This document shows positions 12,301 to 21,851 of a stretch of 64,000 nucleotides of DNA, piece by piece. The notes under the pieces were generated by a model. That model was given only the letters and a program-made list of their open reading frames with translations, was not told the origin of the DNA and did no database searches. The first letter of the stretch is position 1. Each line of letters starts with the position of its first letter. Source of the stretch: Asparagopsis taxiformis (lineage: Eukaryota; Rhodophyta; Florideophyceae; Bonnemaisoniales; Bonnemaisoniaceae); NCBI GenBank assembly GCA_030407315.1, contig JALQPE010002428.1, positions 1 through 64,000 of the forward strand. Reading direction: 5' to 3'. The position numbers and the translations under genes were made by a program.

Positions 12301-13189
12301 ACCTCAGCACCGTCACAGTGATACGCGAAGAGCTCACATACCCCACAGCCAACATATTGTTGCGCAGGTCCTCCACGTGGTCTTCTTTCACATCCCGAAG
12401 GGTCACGGCCGGTTCCACTAGCTGCCTCACCAACACAGTCGCTCCTTCTCCGACGTAATCCGACGTCACAAACTTGGGCACCGTAATTTGCGTCCCCTGC
12501 TGCTCACGAATGCTTTCCGCCACCTCCGGTTCGTCGTCCACTTCGGTTACGTCCTGCGTAGTAGCTTCGGTGACGTTGGAGCGAGCAGGGTGCTTCGTGC
12601 CTCCACTGGAGGGTCTTGCAGAGCGAGCAGGGCGCTTCGTGCCTCCCGAAACCGGGACGGAGCGTGCTGGATGCTTCGTACCCCCCGAACCAGTGATTTC
12701 GCCTGCCGGACCGGTACTGGGCATCCGTCCCGAGCTGGCCTGGTTCGTCGCTGCGTTGAAGTTTGACGCTGCAGCAGGGGTACGAATGTCGCTAGGGCCA
12801 TCCTCCGCAGCGGGGCGCATCATCCGAGTATCCCAAGGGTAAAACGCCGCGGCGTATGCTCCACCCATCGTCTCCGGCGGTCCCTCGGCGCCATCAAACA
12901 TGTACGGGAACGGGAGGTCCTTGAACTTGTCCTTAGTCGCAATGTTGCGCACGACGATATAGTCGGCCTCGTCGGTTTCCGGCAGCTTGTGGTTGTGCAG
13001 CGTGCGCGGAAGGCCAACATCGCCACCAGCAGTGCTCACCGAAGCCGTCCCAATATGCACAGCCGCACCGTCCACGTCCGCAAACAAATTGACATCGACG
13101 CCGCGCTTGAGTCCGCGCGACTCCGCTGACGCGCTCACTTGATCGCCGCAAACCGTTGAAAACAAACTGCTGAAATGCGTATCCGCCAT
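9332..13189 (-). CDS. ParB-like domain/2OG-Fe(II) dioxygenase fusion, 1285 aa
   Basis: The ATG at 13189 (protein begins MADTHFSSLF) is chosen because the open frame upstream of it lacks an ATG. Domains: disordered N-terminus with three SGGTK(H/R)PARS basic repeats (about 167-203); ParB-like domain (about 270-335) with VKEDHVEDL and VIDGLHR (D324, H327, R328); helical region (about 380-560); long acidic/basic linker (about 600-850); C-terminal double-stranded beta-helix dioxygenase with HND (H1103, D1105), a PGSHK turn, and a GHGHVQHAGAGH segment supplying the distal iron-binding His. These are the 2OG-Fe(II) oxygenase hallmarks; PGSHK resembles phytanoyl-CoA-dioxygenase-like members. The substrate could be a methylated base, histone or other protein and cannot be read from sequence. 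This is the only uninterrupted full-length copy in the window and lies in element A near an MTase-SET gene. Confidence 0.85.
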   Translation of the reverse strand: MADTHFSSLFSTVCGDQVSASAESRGLKRGVDVNLFADVDGAAVHIGTASVSTAGGDVGLPRTLHNHKLPETDEADYIVVRNIATKDKFKDLPFPYMFDGAEGPPETMGGAYAAAFYPWDTRMMRPAAEDGPSDIRTPAAASNFNAATNQASSGRMPSTGPAGEITGSGGTKHPARSVPVSGGTKRPARSARPSSGGTKHPARSNVTEATTQDVTEVDDEPEVAESIREQQGTQITVPKFVTSDYVGEGATVLVRQLVEPAVTLRDVKEDHVEDLRNNMLAVGYVSSSRITVTVLRSQNTHLPADTRLFQNGKFHANANVTVIDGLHRLNAMHSIADDFTRLTRMHRTKLPQDANRLRWVTQPLDVYYLRRKDDSDLQPHEIIHKSAESNHTTGTQLTERSLVRILSSIQQFIRTIAVANNVENAGDLRESDVIRTLFEAQFMGMMNSTNTARRWTRLAIATLKHPVLDEVLRELNNSERRNEIGITHLDHKIVRELLEENFVFVLRGLSEYLNPAHGGRPDGRFDVNDFYTYVRRVTAIANSLYAAYGRPKSIMRKSFLSTEMAIGSVKQPKELQWHLTNAIAMYRGDDRSSEVRMRRRTTRLQDLETNLKEFFNPTLKKKTKARRKRRPSAANVRLTHKKQRNVEHEPASHGIRRRSQRLRSTGSTRLEEEEPVVVQQSAGEEEQAVVDKPTDQQQATASGDEVDEDSARSPDSAVEIVPQDNQRAGATPSNQESVHTASDEEDKQGADEGQVESKGVREVTITFTVPEGVEVDEDGYIVRDSPSEHDLLFDDRMPSLPDDFEVKDRAEGHHLAQRPADVIASVRVGCLPPIELRLLLESVEIDEEGREVRYLKQVAMDPVFEGLHIPEQHRARHLVFEIDTIYPMFFAAWKMAAKAMCEPTSTFLPSRLDFAQVARMSTSWKDSYEAGTGMAYFHNCRTEINERGYTVMHNFADVSYLDASDKFPFDLGLMEEIPNQELFRYFLGTWEGEEVHKDPGNRQLWSPIVNTGDDETDEKNRNEGRARFTSTRHCLVDYAENDETHIDRFKFVTRRALLDVWLGILVRLIGLEECGLPGEKLVMPASGGRFLITGKGCPRQVPHNDFPVPPRDRKDQLPGYFVIANGDDPFPIWVCPGSHKYVFSKALELDMYAKTMKLKKVIVPPRSVFIGHGHVQHAGAGHVDRVVSHTTTRYHTYFRNASYPIPDNVSFGFIRRLGFEEEVIANAPRRSARQSQPAPVNVRHKTVVPIPVKKDRRPKTGQLGIMRMKTTEPRKDIAYTIRGSR

Positions 13190-13529
13190 GATTGTTGAGT
13201 TGGAAAGTAAAAGAGATGGTTGACGTTGACGTATTCGAGTGATGTGGATGGTAGGTTTCACGTTGCTTGAAGAATGGTCGTGAACGCCAATCGCTGGAAA
13301 TAATAACACAATACAACCGAAATTTTGTTAGGTACACACCTATCGTGACCGCTGGAATGCAAGACAGGCAATCGAGATGTGAGTGTCCGTTCGGAACGGG
13401 CCCGAGTCGGGCTCTCGAAACCTGACGAGGTGGCGTGAAGCAGGCAGTGTCCTTGATGTGTAATGTGTTAAAATTACAGCTGTCAAGCTAGGCGGCTTTT
13501 GGGGCGGCTGCGAGCACCCCTTTATCCGG

Positions 13530-14085
13530 GGAACACCCTGATTTGAGTTAAAATTTGGGCTATTCTCAAAAACATGCACATGTGAACATGTTTTTGAGAT
13601 GGGGGTGTGCCGTACGGCACAATCGACCCGCCCAAATCGTTGATTTTTGCAATTTTTTGTGCCCGAAATTTTAGAATTTCTGGGCTGGCCAGCAGTGCAA
13701 TCGAGCTGGACATCCACCGGACGTCCATTTCAGGTTGGTCGTGAGAGAGTGAGGCGGGACCATGATGGAACAAGGACCAAGACCTGTCCCTGGCGTATTG
13801 AGCCTGAAATTGACCCTTCGTCAGACGCCATTTAGCCTTACAGTTAGTGCCTACAGAAGCCAGTGACAACCCCACTCGGGGCGGCGGCCGGTGCCTGGGG
13901 CCGTTCTGGCCAAATTAGACACCTTGATTTGAATTAAAATTTGGGCTATTCTCAAAAACATGCACATGTGAACATGTTTTTGAGATGGGGGTGTGCCGTA
14001 CGGCACTTTCGACCGCCTAAATCGATAAAATTTTGCAATTTTTTTCCTGCCCGAAATTCTACAAGTTCTGGGCTGGCCAGTAATG
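13530..14085. repeat. Two type 2 palindrome units
   Basis: Two partial repeat units, with hairpins near 13566-13600 and 13952-13985 and GTGCCGTACGGCAC near 13608 and 13994. They lie upstream of the gene ending at 9332, so that gene is bracketed by repeats of one family in direct orientation. The second unit ends abruptly near 14085. Confidence 0.88.
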
Positions 14086-14339
14086 CATTAGCTATCTCCT
14101 CTAAACCGATTCTAACAAGCAGAAAGAATCCTCTCCTTCATGACGATGCTCTCCATCGTCTTTTCGAAGCCATTTCCGTACGAAAAATAATCGAAAAACA
14201 TATTTGACTTTAACCTAACAGCTATCGCGAGCACCGTACTCAGCTATATTTCCTCTGTAATTTCCTTCCTCCAACCAATCAATAGCCGCTTGGTCACAGG
14301 CTTAAAAGCCTTCCACTATCTGTCCTATCCATCGAAGAC

Positions 14340-15095
14340 CCTCGGAGGGTTCGATCCAGGCCTTGATCACCCATGATGGGTGTGCAACCCGAGAAAATGA
14401 AAATGGAACATATTGCGACAGGGACGAGATATCATTCCATGAAAGAGAACTTCTCTTTCGTTTACTTTTTTCTAACAAGATTCTAAACGTCTACAAACCC
14501 TATGTCGTCCGTCCGTTTTCATCCCGGAGAGATGTGGATGTGAGGTAAGACGCAGTGGTGATGTTGTGTTGATTCCCACAGACGGAGGTGGAGGAGGTGG
14601 CTACGGAGGAAGCCTGGAGAACTTGTCCGGTACTGACATCTCACATGTTGCCATTAACGGAGGTGGTGGAGGAGGCTATGGTGCAAGCCTGGAGAACATG
14701 TGACTCACATCTCGCAGATGTCAGTACCCATGGATGAGAAGAAAAGCATGTTGAGGTGCGGTTCGGATATTCGATCCATTAACGGAGGTGGTGGAGGAGG
14801 CTATGGTGGAAGCCTGGAGAAGAATAGAGTAGTCCTATACCCATGGATCACAAGAAGACGTTGTTGGGCTCCTTTTCGAAGCCCATTCGTCTCTTGAATA
14901 AATTTAGCACCCAAATCATATACGATTGCCGAGTTGACACCCCGTATGTCTCGTTGGTAGAAATAGCAGGGGTTCCACCACTCAGCTGGCGGGAAGTAGT
15001 TACTGATTATATGAGATATGGCTTAGCTCCCGCCAAAACCGATAGCTCTGGGCTCAGGTTCTCCAAATGTGGTTATACGAATGTGTTCTGACAAT
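14340..15095 (+). pseudogene. Fragment encoding Gly-rich repeats
   Basis: Three copies of a segment reading NGGGGGGYG(G/A)SLE(N/K) occur near 14580-14625, 14655-14700 and 14778-14822. They are separated by stops and frame changes and preceded by a possible intron (GTAAGA near 14544 to CCCACAG near 14580). The rest (for example 14843-15091) is a short open frame of unknown nature. It looks like debris of a captured or degraded gene; no function can be assigned. Confidence 0.35.
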
Positions 15096-15116
15096 GCTAG
15101 AAGACGAATATCTGCA

Positions 15117-15300
15117 TCCTGATTTGAATTAAAATTTGGGCTATTCTCAAAAACATGCACATGTGAACATGTTTTTGAGATGGGGGTGTGCCGTACGGCA
15201 CAATCGACCGCCCAAATCGATGTTTTTTTGCAATATTTTTTCTGGTCTGGCCAGCAATGCATCTGAGCTGGACATCCCCATGTCCAGTGGCCGTCCGGAT
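15117..15300. repeat. Type 2 palindrome unit, 5' of the MTase-SET gene
   Basis: A single unit with hairpin near 15147-15180 and GTGCCGTACGGCAC near 15187. With the inverted unit at 19017-19258 it brackets the MTase-SET gene; the two outer edges are CCTGATTTGAATTAAAATTT and its inverse, like terminal inverted repeats of a 4.1-kb cassette. I see no flanking target duplication. Confidence 0.85.
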
Positions 15301-15627
15301 GTCGCTCACCTGGTAAGCGTGATGCACCTGTGACAACCTATGTGACTGCAGTCACAGCCGCCATGGCGGCCGTGCAGTACAACCCTCAAAGACAGGGAAT
15401 CACAATCTTTTTAAAATTTTTGTCTACCACGTATCCGTCACAACTTATTACCTACACCGGTTACGGGTTTCAAGACCTTTCCAGTGCTGTGTACCCGTAT
15501 ACTCTGTTCCGTTCGATATCAACCAGTGTTCCTCACGAAAGAGTGCAAACGTCACGAGATACGTCGTCAAATTTGACTGTCTCGCCGAGCGGTCGCCATC
15601 CTGTACCGAATTTCCACTCATTCCATT

Positions 15628-18600
15628 ATGACGAATAAGCGCAGGCGCAACAGCAATCCGATCGTTGACGACGCAACCGTGCCAATTCTGCGCGAACCCG
15701 CTAGCCCTTGGGAGGATTCTAGTGACATGGGTACACGTCGAAACGTAGGTCGCGCCGCCCGCGAAACTACTCTCGCTGGCAAAGACTTCCTCCGCCTCTT
15801 GCTGGATTTGTTCGCCCACTCAAGTTTCGCAGACTTGACGGACAAGCCGGGAGGTTTCACATACGCGGACCTTGGCGCTTGGGTTGCGCAGGGCACGGAA
15901 GAACAATTTCTGGCGCTGCAAGGTCGACTCAGCATGGCCTTCAGCGGTCGTTCGAAGAATGCTGGAGTCGAGGCGGATGTTGCCGAAATCGTCATGGCAG
16001 AGATGAACGTTGAGCGAGCCAAGCAGATTGTTCGTCTGGCATTACCGATTGCCGAGTTTTCAAGACAGGATGAGCGTATCGGGCAATGGGTTGAGCACTG
16101 CATCCTTTCTGGGATCGTGCCGCAGACCTTCCTTATTGGATGTAACATGCTTCCTTCGCCACTACAGGCGCCGCAGCGCGGGGAACCAAGCGCCTTCGTT
16201 CTTGCTCCACCGGAAACGTTCGAGGTATTGATGTATTTCCAAGCGTTGTCTATCATCCGAAATCACAACAAGAACCTGCCGCGTCGCCGAATAGGCGACG
16301 CGGCCGAAGAGGGGAACGAAGCCGCACGCGTCCCAGCCCATCGGAAAAGCACTAATCGAGCTTGTTACGTGGTTCAAGTTTTATACCATGCTTGGACCGA
16401 TGTGGCCTTCGCCGCAAAGTTTTCCAGCTTCGAAGAGTTGATGGCGCCGTACATCATTTTCGACAGCAGTGAGCATTGGTTTGACGTGCTCGATGAAGGT
16501 CTATTCGCACCGATGGAGCAGAAGCTAGATCTCTACCACGACAAAGCTCCCCTATCTCATCCTGATGGATATGGTGGAAAAGTAGAGACAAGAACCAGTG
16601 CGCAGCACAGTGCATTTAGGGACCTTGTGAGGAAGTTCTTCGACCGGTTGCAGTTTCTTATCGTCAACCCGGACCTGTACACCTGGCCGGAGTCCGACCG
16701 CTGGGGGGCGCTGGAAATATACTTGTCAAGCGGAAATCCGGACAAGCTGCCAGCGTACTTTGACACCCTCGACGAAGACGTTATGGCTGTCCTCCGCCCG
16801 GCACCACAAGCCGCGGACGCAGAAAAGGTCCCCAAGCCGGTTGATGACACTCCCACTCGTCGCAACACAGGAGGGAGAGGTTTGGTTCCGTCGACAAGAC
16901 ACACAACCAGGCTTCAACTTGGACCTGGGAGGACCAGTCTTACTGCCCAAGGGCCGTCTCCCCCGTCACCGTCACCCCATGCGACAGAAGAGCAGGAAAG
17001 TGAAGGGCAGGCTCTCGCAAAGGACTTTCTTTCGAAAATGAGTCAGTATTGCCGGGTGTACGACGTCCCTTTCGAAGATTTGGTCAGTGCCGACGAGAGC
17101 CGAGAACACGTGCCCATCACGGGCAACGTTCAGCTCATTCTGACTGATCCGCCCTACAATGTTCGTCGTAAGAGGAACGATTCCAACTCTTCGTACGACA
17201 GGCTAACTGCAGAAGATATGCAGGCTAGCATCGAAGTGTTTGACGAGCTGTTGCGCCCCGGTGGCCACGGCATCGTGTTCTGCTCCGTTTTGCAGTTCTA
17301 CGAATGGTTCCATTACTTGGAAACGTACAAAGGACCGCAGTCAGAAGGCCCAACCGATGCTGCTGCCAGTGATGACGGGTCGGATGAAGAAGAGGTTACG
17401 TCCATGAATTCGGACTCCGAAGCATCGCAGCACAGTGGCGAAGAAAGTGCGGATGAGGAGGAGGAGGAGGACGAGGAGGAGGAGGACGTCGTTCGGAATT
17501 CAGTTTTCTTCGTTGACGAGGTACCTCTGTTGTTTGTCCGACTACCTGGGCACCTCTATCAAATGCCGGGGCGGAAGAGGTACCAACGCATGAACATGGC
17601 AGAGGTCGCTATCCACTTCTGGAAGCGAGGTGTTCCGTTCAAGACTGGAAGCGAGATGGTGGCCTATAGGAACCACGGATACATGGACGGCACGTACCCG
17701 GCGTGGTGCAACGTCACCATCAATATGCCCGCCATCGATTCGAATGAGATGGTGTGGCGAACAAGGAGCACAACCGGTGCTACGGTCAGAGTTCGTGCAG
17801 AGCAGAAGAGCGTCGCTCTCATGATGGAGTTGATCAGCCAGCATTCACAGCCTGGTGATATTGTTGTCGATCCATTCTCTGGCACTTTCGCAACGGGAAA
17901 AGCAGCTATGAGCTTGCCTGAGCACCGTGTTTTCGTCGGCAGTGACATGGACAAATTGTGTGTGGCACGATCGCTTCCAAAGCTGTGTGCAGTCATGTCA
18001 CGTGTAATTCTTTCAAACAACACTGACATGAGGGTCACGACAGAAGCGAAACAGAGTGCTGAGAAGTTCTTGGCGTCCCCCTCTGTCACGATGCGTACGC
18101 AGAGGGAACGCAGGATCATCGAACCCCCACCTGGCCTTCCCCTGTACCAGAGGTTCCCGAAATATATTCGGCAGTACCTCTGGCAGCTGTGCCCAGAGTC
18201 GATTGCGTCGCACGAGCACATGGAAAAACCGGTACATTATTGGCCACCTTCCCTGCGCCGCTGGTTGCAAACTGAAAACCCTCGCGTGATGCGGGCACAC
18301 GATTGTGTTGCGAAAAAATTGAGCGTTCGACCATCGCTGATTAAGCATCCAAATGCAGGAAGAGGGCTCTTCGCTGAACAGACATTTAATGTTGGCGACG
18401 AAGTATGTGCATACTACGGAACTGTTGTGTACTCTGATATGAGCAAGGAGTCGATGAGGTTCGCGTACGGAGAGGGTCACATGGCGATAACGAAGGAAAC
18501 ATTCTTGATGTATGCCATCAAGCTGTATGCAACAGCGGAGGACGACGAAAACATCGAGCATCCAATTTGGATTGTTCCGGCTCCGTTCTGTTCGGCGCAG

Positions 18601-18831
18601 TTCATCAACGACCCGCGGTATTTGCGAGGTGAGGACACTCCGGCGGAAGACACCAGGCGGATGGCCAACGTCGAGTTTGTCGAGAACTACAGCAGCGGTT
18701 CGACGGGGAAGAAGCTCAAGGCGAAGGACCTAGAAAATCCGAAGATCATTGTAGTACGTGCAATCCGCGATATCCGTCCGGGGCAGGAGCTCTACGTTCA
18801 TTATGGGACAGCGTTTAGAGCATGGAATTAG
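15628..18831 (+). CDS. DNA amino-methyltransferase/SET-domain fusion, 1067 aa
   Basis: The start is the ATG at 15628. The N-terminal ~400 residues are mostly helical and align by eye with the region after the ParB-like domain in the protein at 33422-34630 (for example VVQVLYHAWTDVAF...IIFDSSEHW against VVDRVLAAWDTGAR...MVFDPASLC), but no ParB motif is present. A DNA methyltransferase domain follows: catalytic motif IV LTDPPYN (D507-Y510) precedes the AdoMet-binding motif VVDPFSGTFATG (D748 on), the beta-class order of N6-adenine or N4-cytosine enzymes; an acidic insert lies near 590-625. A SET domain fills about 895-1067 (GRGLFAEQ near 911, FIND near 992, ELYVHYG near 1054-1060), the lysine-methyltransferase fold. 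Predicted dual DNA and protein methyltransferase, nuclear. The exact base and lysine targets are unknown. The frame is intact. Confidence 0.88.
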   Translation: MTNKRRRNSNPIVDDATVPILREPASPWEDSSDMGTRRNVGRAARETTLAGKDFLRLLLDLFAHSSFADLTDKPGGFTYADLGAWVAQGTEEQFLALQGRLSMAFSGRSKNAGVEADVAEIVMAEMNVERAKQIVRLALPIAEFSRQDERIGQWVEHCILSGIVPQTFLIGCNMLPSPLQAPQRGEPSAFVLAPPETFEVLMYFQALSIIRNHNKNLPRRRIGDAAEEGNEAARVPAHRKSTNRACYVVQVLYHAWTDVAFAAKFSSFEELMAPYIIFDSSEHWFDVLDEGLFAPMEQKLDLYHDKAPLSHPDGYGGKVETRTSAQHSAFRDLVRKFFDRLQFLIVNPDLYTWPESDRWGALEIYLSSGNPDKLPAYFDTLDEDVMAVLRPAPQAADAEKVPKPVDDTPTRRNTGGRGLVPSTRHTTRLQLGPGRTSLTAQGPSPPSPSPHATEEQESEGQALAKDFLSKMSQYCRVYDVPFEDLVSADESREHVPITGNVQLILTDPPYNVRRKRNDSNSSYDRLTAEDMQASIEVFDELLRPGGHGIVFCSVLQFYEWFHYLETYKGPQSEGPTDAAASDDGSDEEEVTSMNSDSEASQHSGEESADEEEEEDEEEEDVVRNSVFFVDEVPLLFVRLPGHLYQMPGRKRYQRMNMAEVAIHFWKRGVPFKTGSEMVAYRNHGYMDGTYPAWCNVTINMPAIDSNEMVWRTRSTTGATVRVRAEQKSVALMMELISQHSQPGDIVVDPFSGTFATGKAAMSLPEHRVFVGSDMDKLCVARSLPKLCAVMSRVILSNNTDMRVTTEAKQSAEKFLASPSVTMRTQRERRIIEPPPGLPLYQRFPKYIRQYLWQLCPESIASHEHMEKPVHYWPPSLRRWLQTENPRVMRAHDCVAKKLSVRPSLIKHPNAGRGLFAEQTFNVGDEVCAYYGTVVYSDMSKESMRFAYGEGHMAITKETFLMYAIKLYATAEDDENIEHPIWIVPAPFCSAQFINDPRYLRGEDTPAEDTRRMANVEFVENYSSGSTGKKLKAKDLENPKIIVVRAIRDIRPGQELYVHYGTAFRAWN

Positions 18832-19016
18832 GGTCACGAAAGATGTTTTCATTTCGACTACAAATAAAGCTACGTTCCAGAGTTGAAGTATATCATATAA
18901 TGCAGCATGTCCAGCCACCATTAGTCCAGGGTGAAACCTATTGAGCAGTACTCGCCTGTCAAAAACCAATCGTTCACACTCTAGGTGCACTTCGTCCGAG
19001 CAGTGAACCTGACTGC

Positions 19017-19260
19017 TTGGATGCTGTTATGCGTGCAGATGCAAAATACACGACCAAGTTGAAATGGACGCCCGGTGGATGTCCAGCTCAGTTGCATTGC
19101 TGTCCGGCCCAGAAATTCTACAATTCAGGGCAGAAAAAAATATTGCAAAAAACATCGATTTCAGCGGTCGATTGTGCCGTACGGCACACCCCCATCTCAA
19201 AAACATGTTCACATGTGCATGTTTTTGAGAATAGCCCAAATTTTAATTCAAATCAGGACG
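19017..19260. repeat. Type 2 palindrome unit, inverted
   Basis: Reverse-complement copy of the unit at 15117-15300: GTGCCGTACGGCAC near 19174, hairpin near 19198-19232, ending AATTTTAATTCAAATCAGG. It lies just 3' of the MTase-SET gene. Confidence 0.88.
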
Positions 19261-19490
19261 TCTTCCGGACATAGGGGTGCTCGCGGCCTAGCTCTACAGC
19301 TGTAATTGTACCTCATTAAATACTGTTGATGACTGCCTACCGTATACAATCTGGGCTGTTGGCGTATTATCCGGTACTTGACCTGACCTGAACGTTCATC
19401 GCAGACCGTTGTGGTTACCGACACTATACAGCAATCTTTTTTGTATCTCGTGCAACTCAATCGTTCCATCGCTTCCGGGAAAGCTTCATT

Positions 19491-21774
19491 ATGCCGCCGC
19501 GTATTGCGAAGAAAGCTCCAAAGCCTCCGGGCCTCCAGAAAACCCGGTCAGCAGCTGCTGTATCGAGTGCCCGACAATCCCGTGCGAAGAAGCGGTCTGG
19601 GCCTACCGGCAGCATTGAACCGCGGTCCGGTAGTCGCAAGACGGACCGGCGCAGAACTGGGGATCCGCAGCGAGAAAGTGAGGAAGGAGGAACGGCGCGG
19701 AGAGAGATGGGGCTTGACCGAGGCAAGCGTGCTCGCAGGGACAGTGAACATCATGATGATGACATGATAGTGGCTCAAAACATGTTGGAATTGCGGCAGA
19801 GTGCTATGGCAAAGGTAGTTCCTCCCGGGTTGGCAGATGCGGAGGTGCTGCAGACGGAGTCCCAGCCGGGGGTTCCGAGACACTGGAGGCTGTGACCCCC
19901 ACTGCGCCAACTATGCCGAGTACATCAGCCCCAGCAGGTAATGCAGTCAGGGACCCGAGGATAGCGGCAAGGGATGTTGTTTCTGAGCAACGTTCACAGG
20001 ATGCCAACTATCATCGGCGGTCAGGTGGTACTGAGGGGAGAGAGCAGCCGGAGTGCGGGCCTCGTCACAACAGACTGTCATTGGTGCCAAATATGCGCGT
20101 AACGCCCCCGCGACGTCAGGCTATTGCCGATGGAGGACATCATATTCCCGATAGCGTGCGAGATGGGGGGACGGTGAGGGCAGAGAGGTTGCATCCGCCG
20201 GAATCCATCGATTTAATGGCGAGTCGCATCAATGCGCAGAAGAAGAAGATCGCGGAGCTGGAAAAAAAGTGTTTAGCCAGGACATAGCAAACAAGGCGCT
20301 CACCACGGAGATAGTTGCGTTGGAGGCTAAGGTGAAGACTCTGCAGGCGGAAAATGCCAGCCTTACTGCAATTGCGAGAACAGGTAGAATCAGTGATCAC
20401 GGTGGCGGTAAGTCGAAAATACAGAAAGCCATTCCTGTGAAATACCTTGGAGTTCTTAGGGCGGTTGAGGAAAACCTGACAAAGTGGTGCAAGAACGAGA
20501 CTATGGAGCTGGACCCTATAGCGGAACAAACGCAGAGACGTTGGACTGGACGTACCATCGAGGTAGAGCCGGTAGAAGGGACACTTTGGAGCGAAAACGG
20601 TGTAGGATATATTGCTACCCCTCCGGGCTATATCATCAAGAATCTGCAGTGGTATACACCTTCGTACAGGGACGAGAGTGATCTGCTGAATGACTTGGTG
20701 CGACACGTACTGCGTCAAAGTCCGTGGTGTGATGTGTTTTCCGATGAGGAGCAGCGTGTGTGCTGTCAAGAGGCTGTGGCGGGGAGCAAGGAATTGAAAG
20801 TGAAGGTGACGCAGAAACTGTCCGACGTGATGAGTGCACGGAAGCGTAATGCGAGGGACAGATTGTTCGGTTCGCTGGGGTACACGAAATTAATGTCTAG
20901 ATGCACGATGCTGACGACGCGAGCTGAGATGGACGAGCGAGAGGATCAAAAGCGCGAAGCGTCTGAGAAGCTTTTGAAACGGGAAAGCAACGGTGATTTG
21001 GATATGGGGAGGTGGCGAACGGCACCGTTCTCAGAGCTGCGATACAGCAAAGGCTTGGTTCCTGACAGCTTCGAAATGGAAGTGAATGGTGATGCATGGT
21101 TTAACAACCGAGTAGCTGTGAATGTGCTGGACATCTTCAGGGGTTATTCGATACGACCAGAACAAGTAATGGACATAGAGACGAGCATACTAACGCTGGC
21201 GCGCCTGGATGCTTGGCTAGTGACTACTGTGGAGTGTTTGGATGAACCGAAGGGGAAAGGAGGTGCACGGCAGAAGGAGTTTACAAGGCGGTACAGTCAA
21301 TATGTGGGGGTAGCTTTTCAGCAATTAGTTGGTATGGTGGTGTACTGCATGTCTTGTCTCCAAGGCTCGCAAGCAAGGGAAGAAACGGACGTTGTCGAGA
21401 GCGAACAGCGGACTAGTGCACAGTCACGGCATGTGTTTGCAAGCCGTACTGTGACGAGAGAGGCTGTTGAAGTGTGGCAAAGCGGAGAGGGGTCTGGAAT
21501 TGTTCATGTCGTTGATGATGTAAACCGCTGCTCATCACTTGTTCTAGTGTCCGAGGATTGGATTCAATCGCATATTACGTCAAACCTCGGTGCTGTAATG
21601 GATTGTGTGATTGCGCAAGGACTAATTGGCGCAGAACTTTTCGTCGTTGACCCATATGCTGGACACCTGAGTGCAAACCTGAATGTCGAAATCAATGCCC
21701 CACAGTATGGGGGCATGGAGCGGCGCCATGCAGCCACTGCTGATAACGGTTTTGGCGTAATGGAGGATGGTTGA
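19491..21774 (+). CDS. Coiled-coil protein of unknown function, apparently frameshifted
   Basis: Three successive open frames (19491-19895, 19892-20287, 20269-21774) read as one protein of about 760 residues if two frameshifts are allowed, the second at an A7 run near 20264. The N-terminus (MPPRIAKKAPKPPG) is very basic and disordered and may hold a nuclear-localisation signal. A coiled coil crosses the second junction (RINAQKKKIAELEKK, then TTEIVALEAKVKTLQAENAS). The following ~430 residues are mixed helical, with no motif I recognise. The gene is convergent with the transposase at 21852-24892 and ends 78 bases from it. It could be an accessory transposition protein; that is inference from position only. 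Confidence 0.6.
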
Positions 21775-21851
21775 AATTAGTGCAGTAAATGTGACGTTGA
21801 CTAGAAGGTTTATCATGTAGTACATTATCAATAGAGTGCTGCGATTTAGAT

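Noticed and set aside
15117..19258. MTase-SET gene as an independent transposon with type 2 repeats as terminal inverted repeats
   Set aside because: The outer edges are inverted repeats, but no target-site duplication is visible and the same repeats also occur in direct orientation around other genes. Kept only as a possibility.
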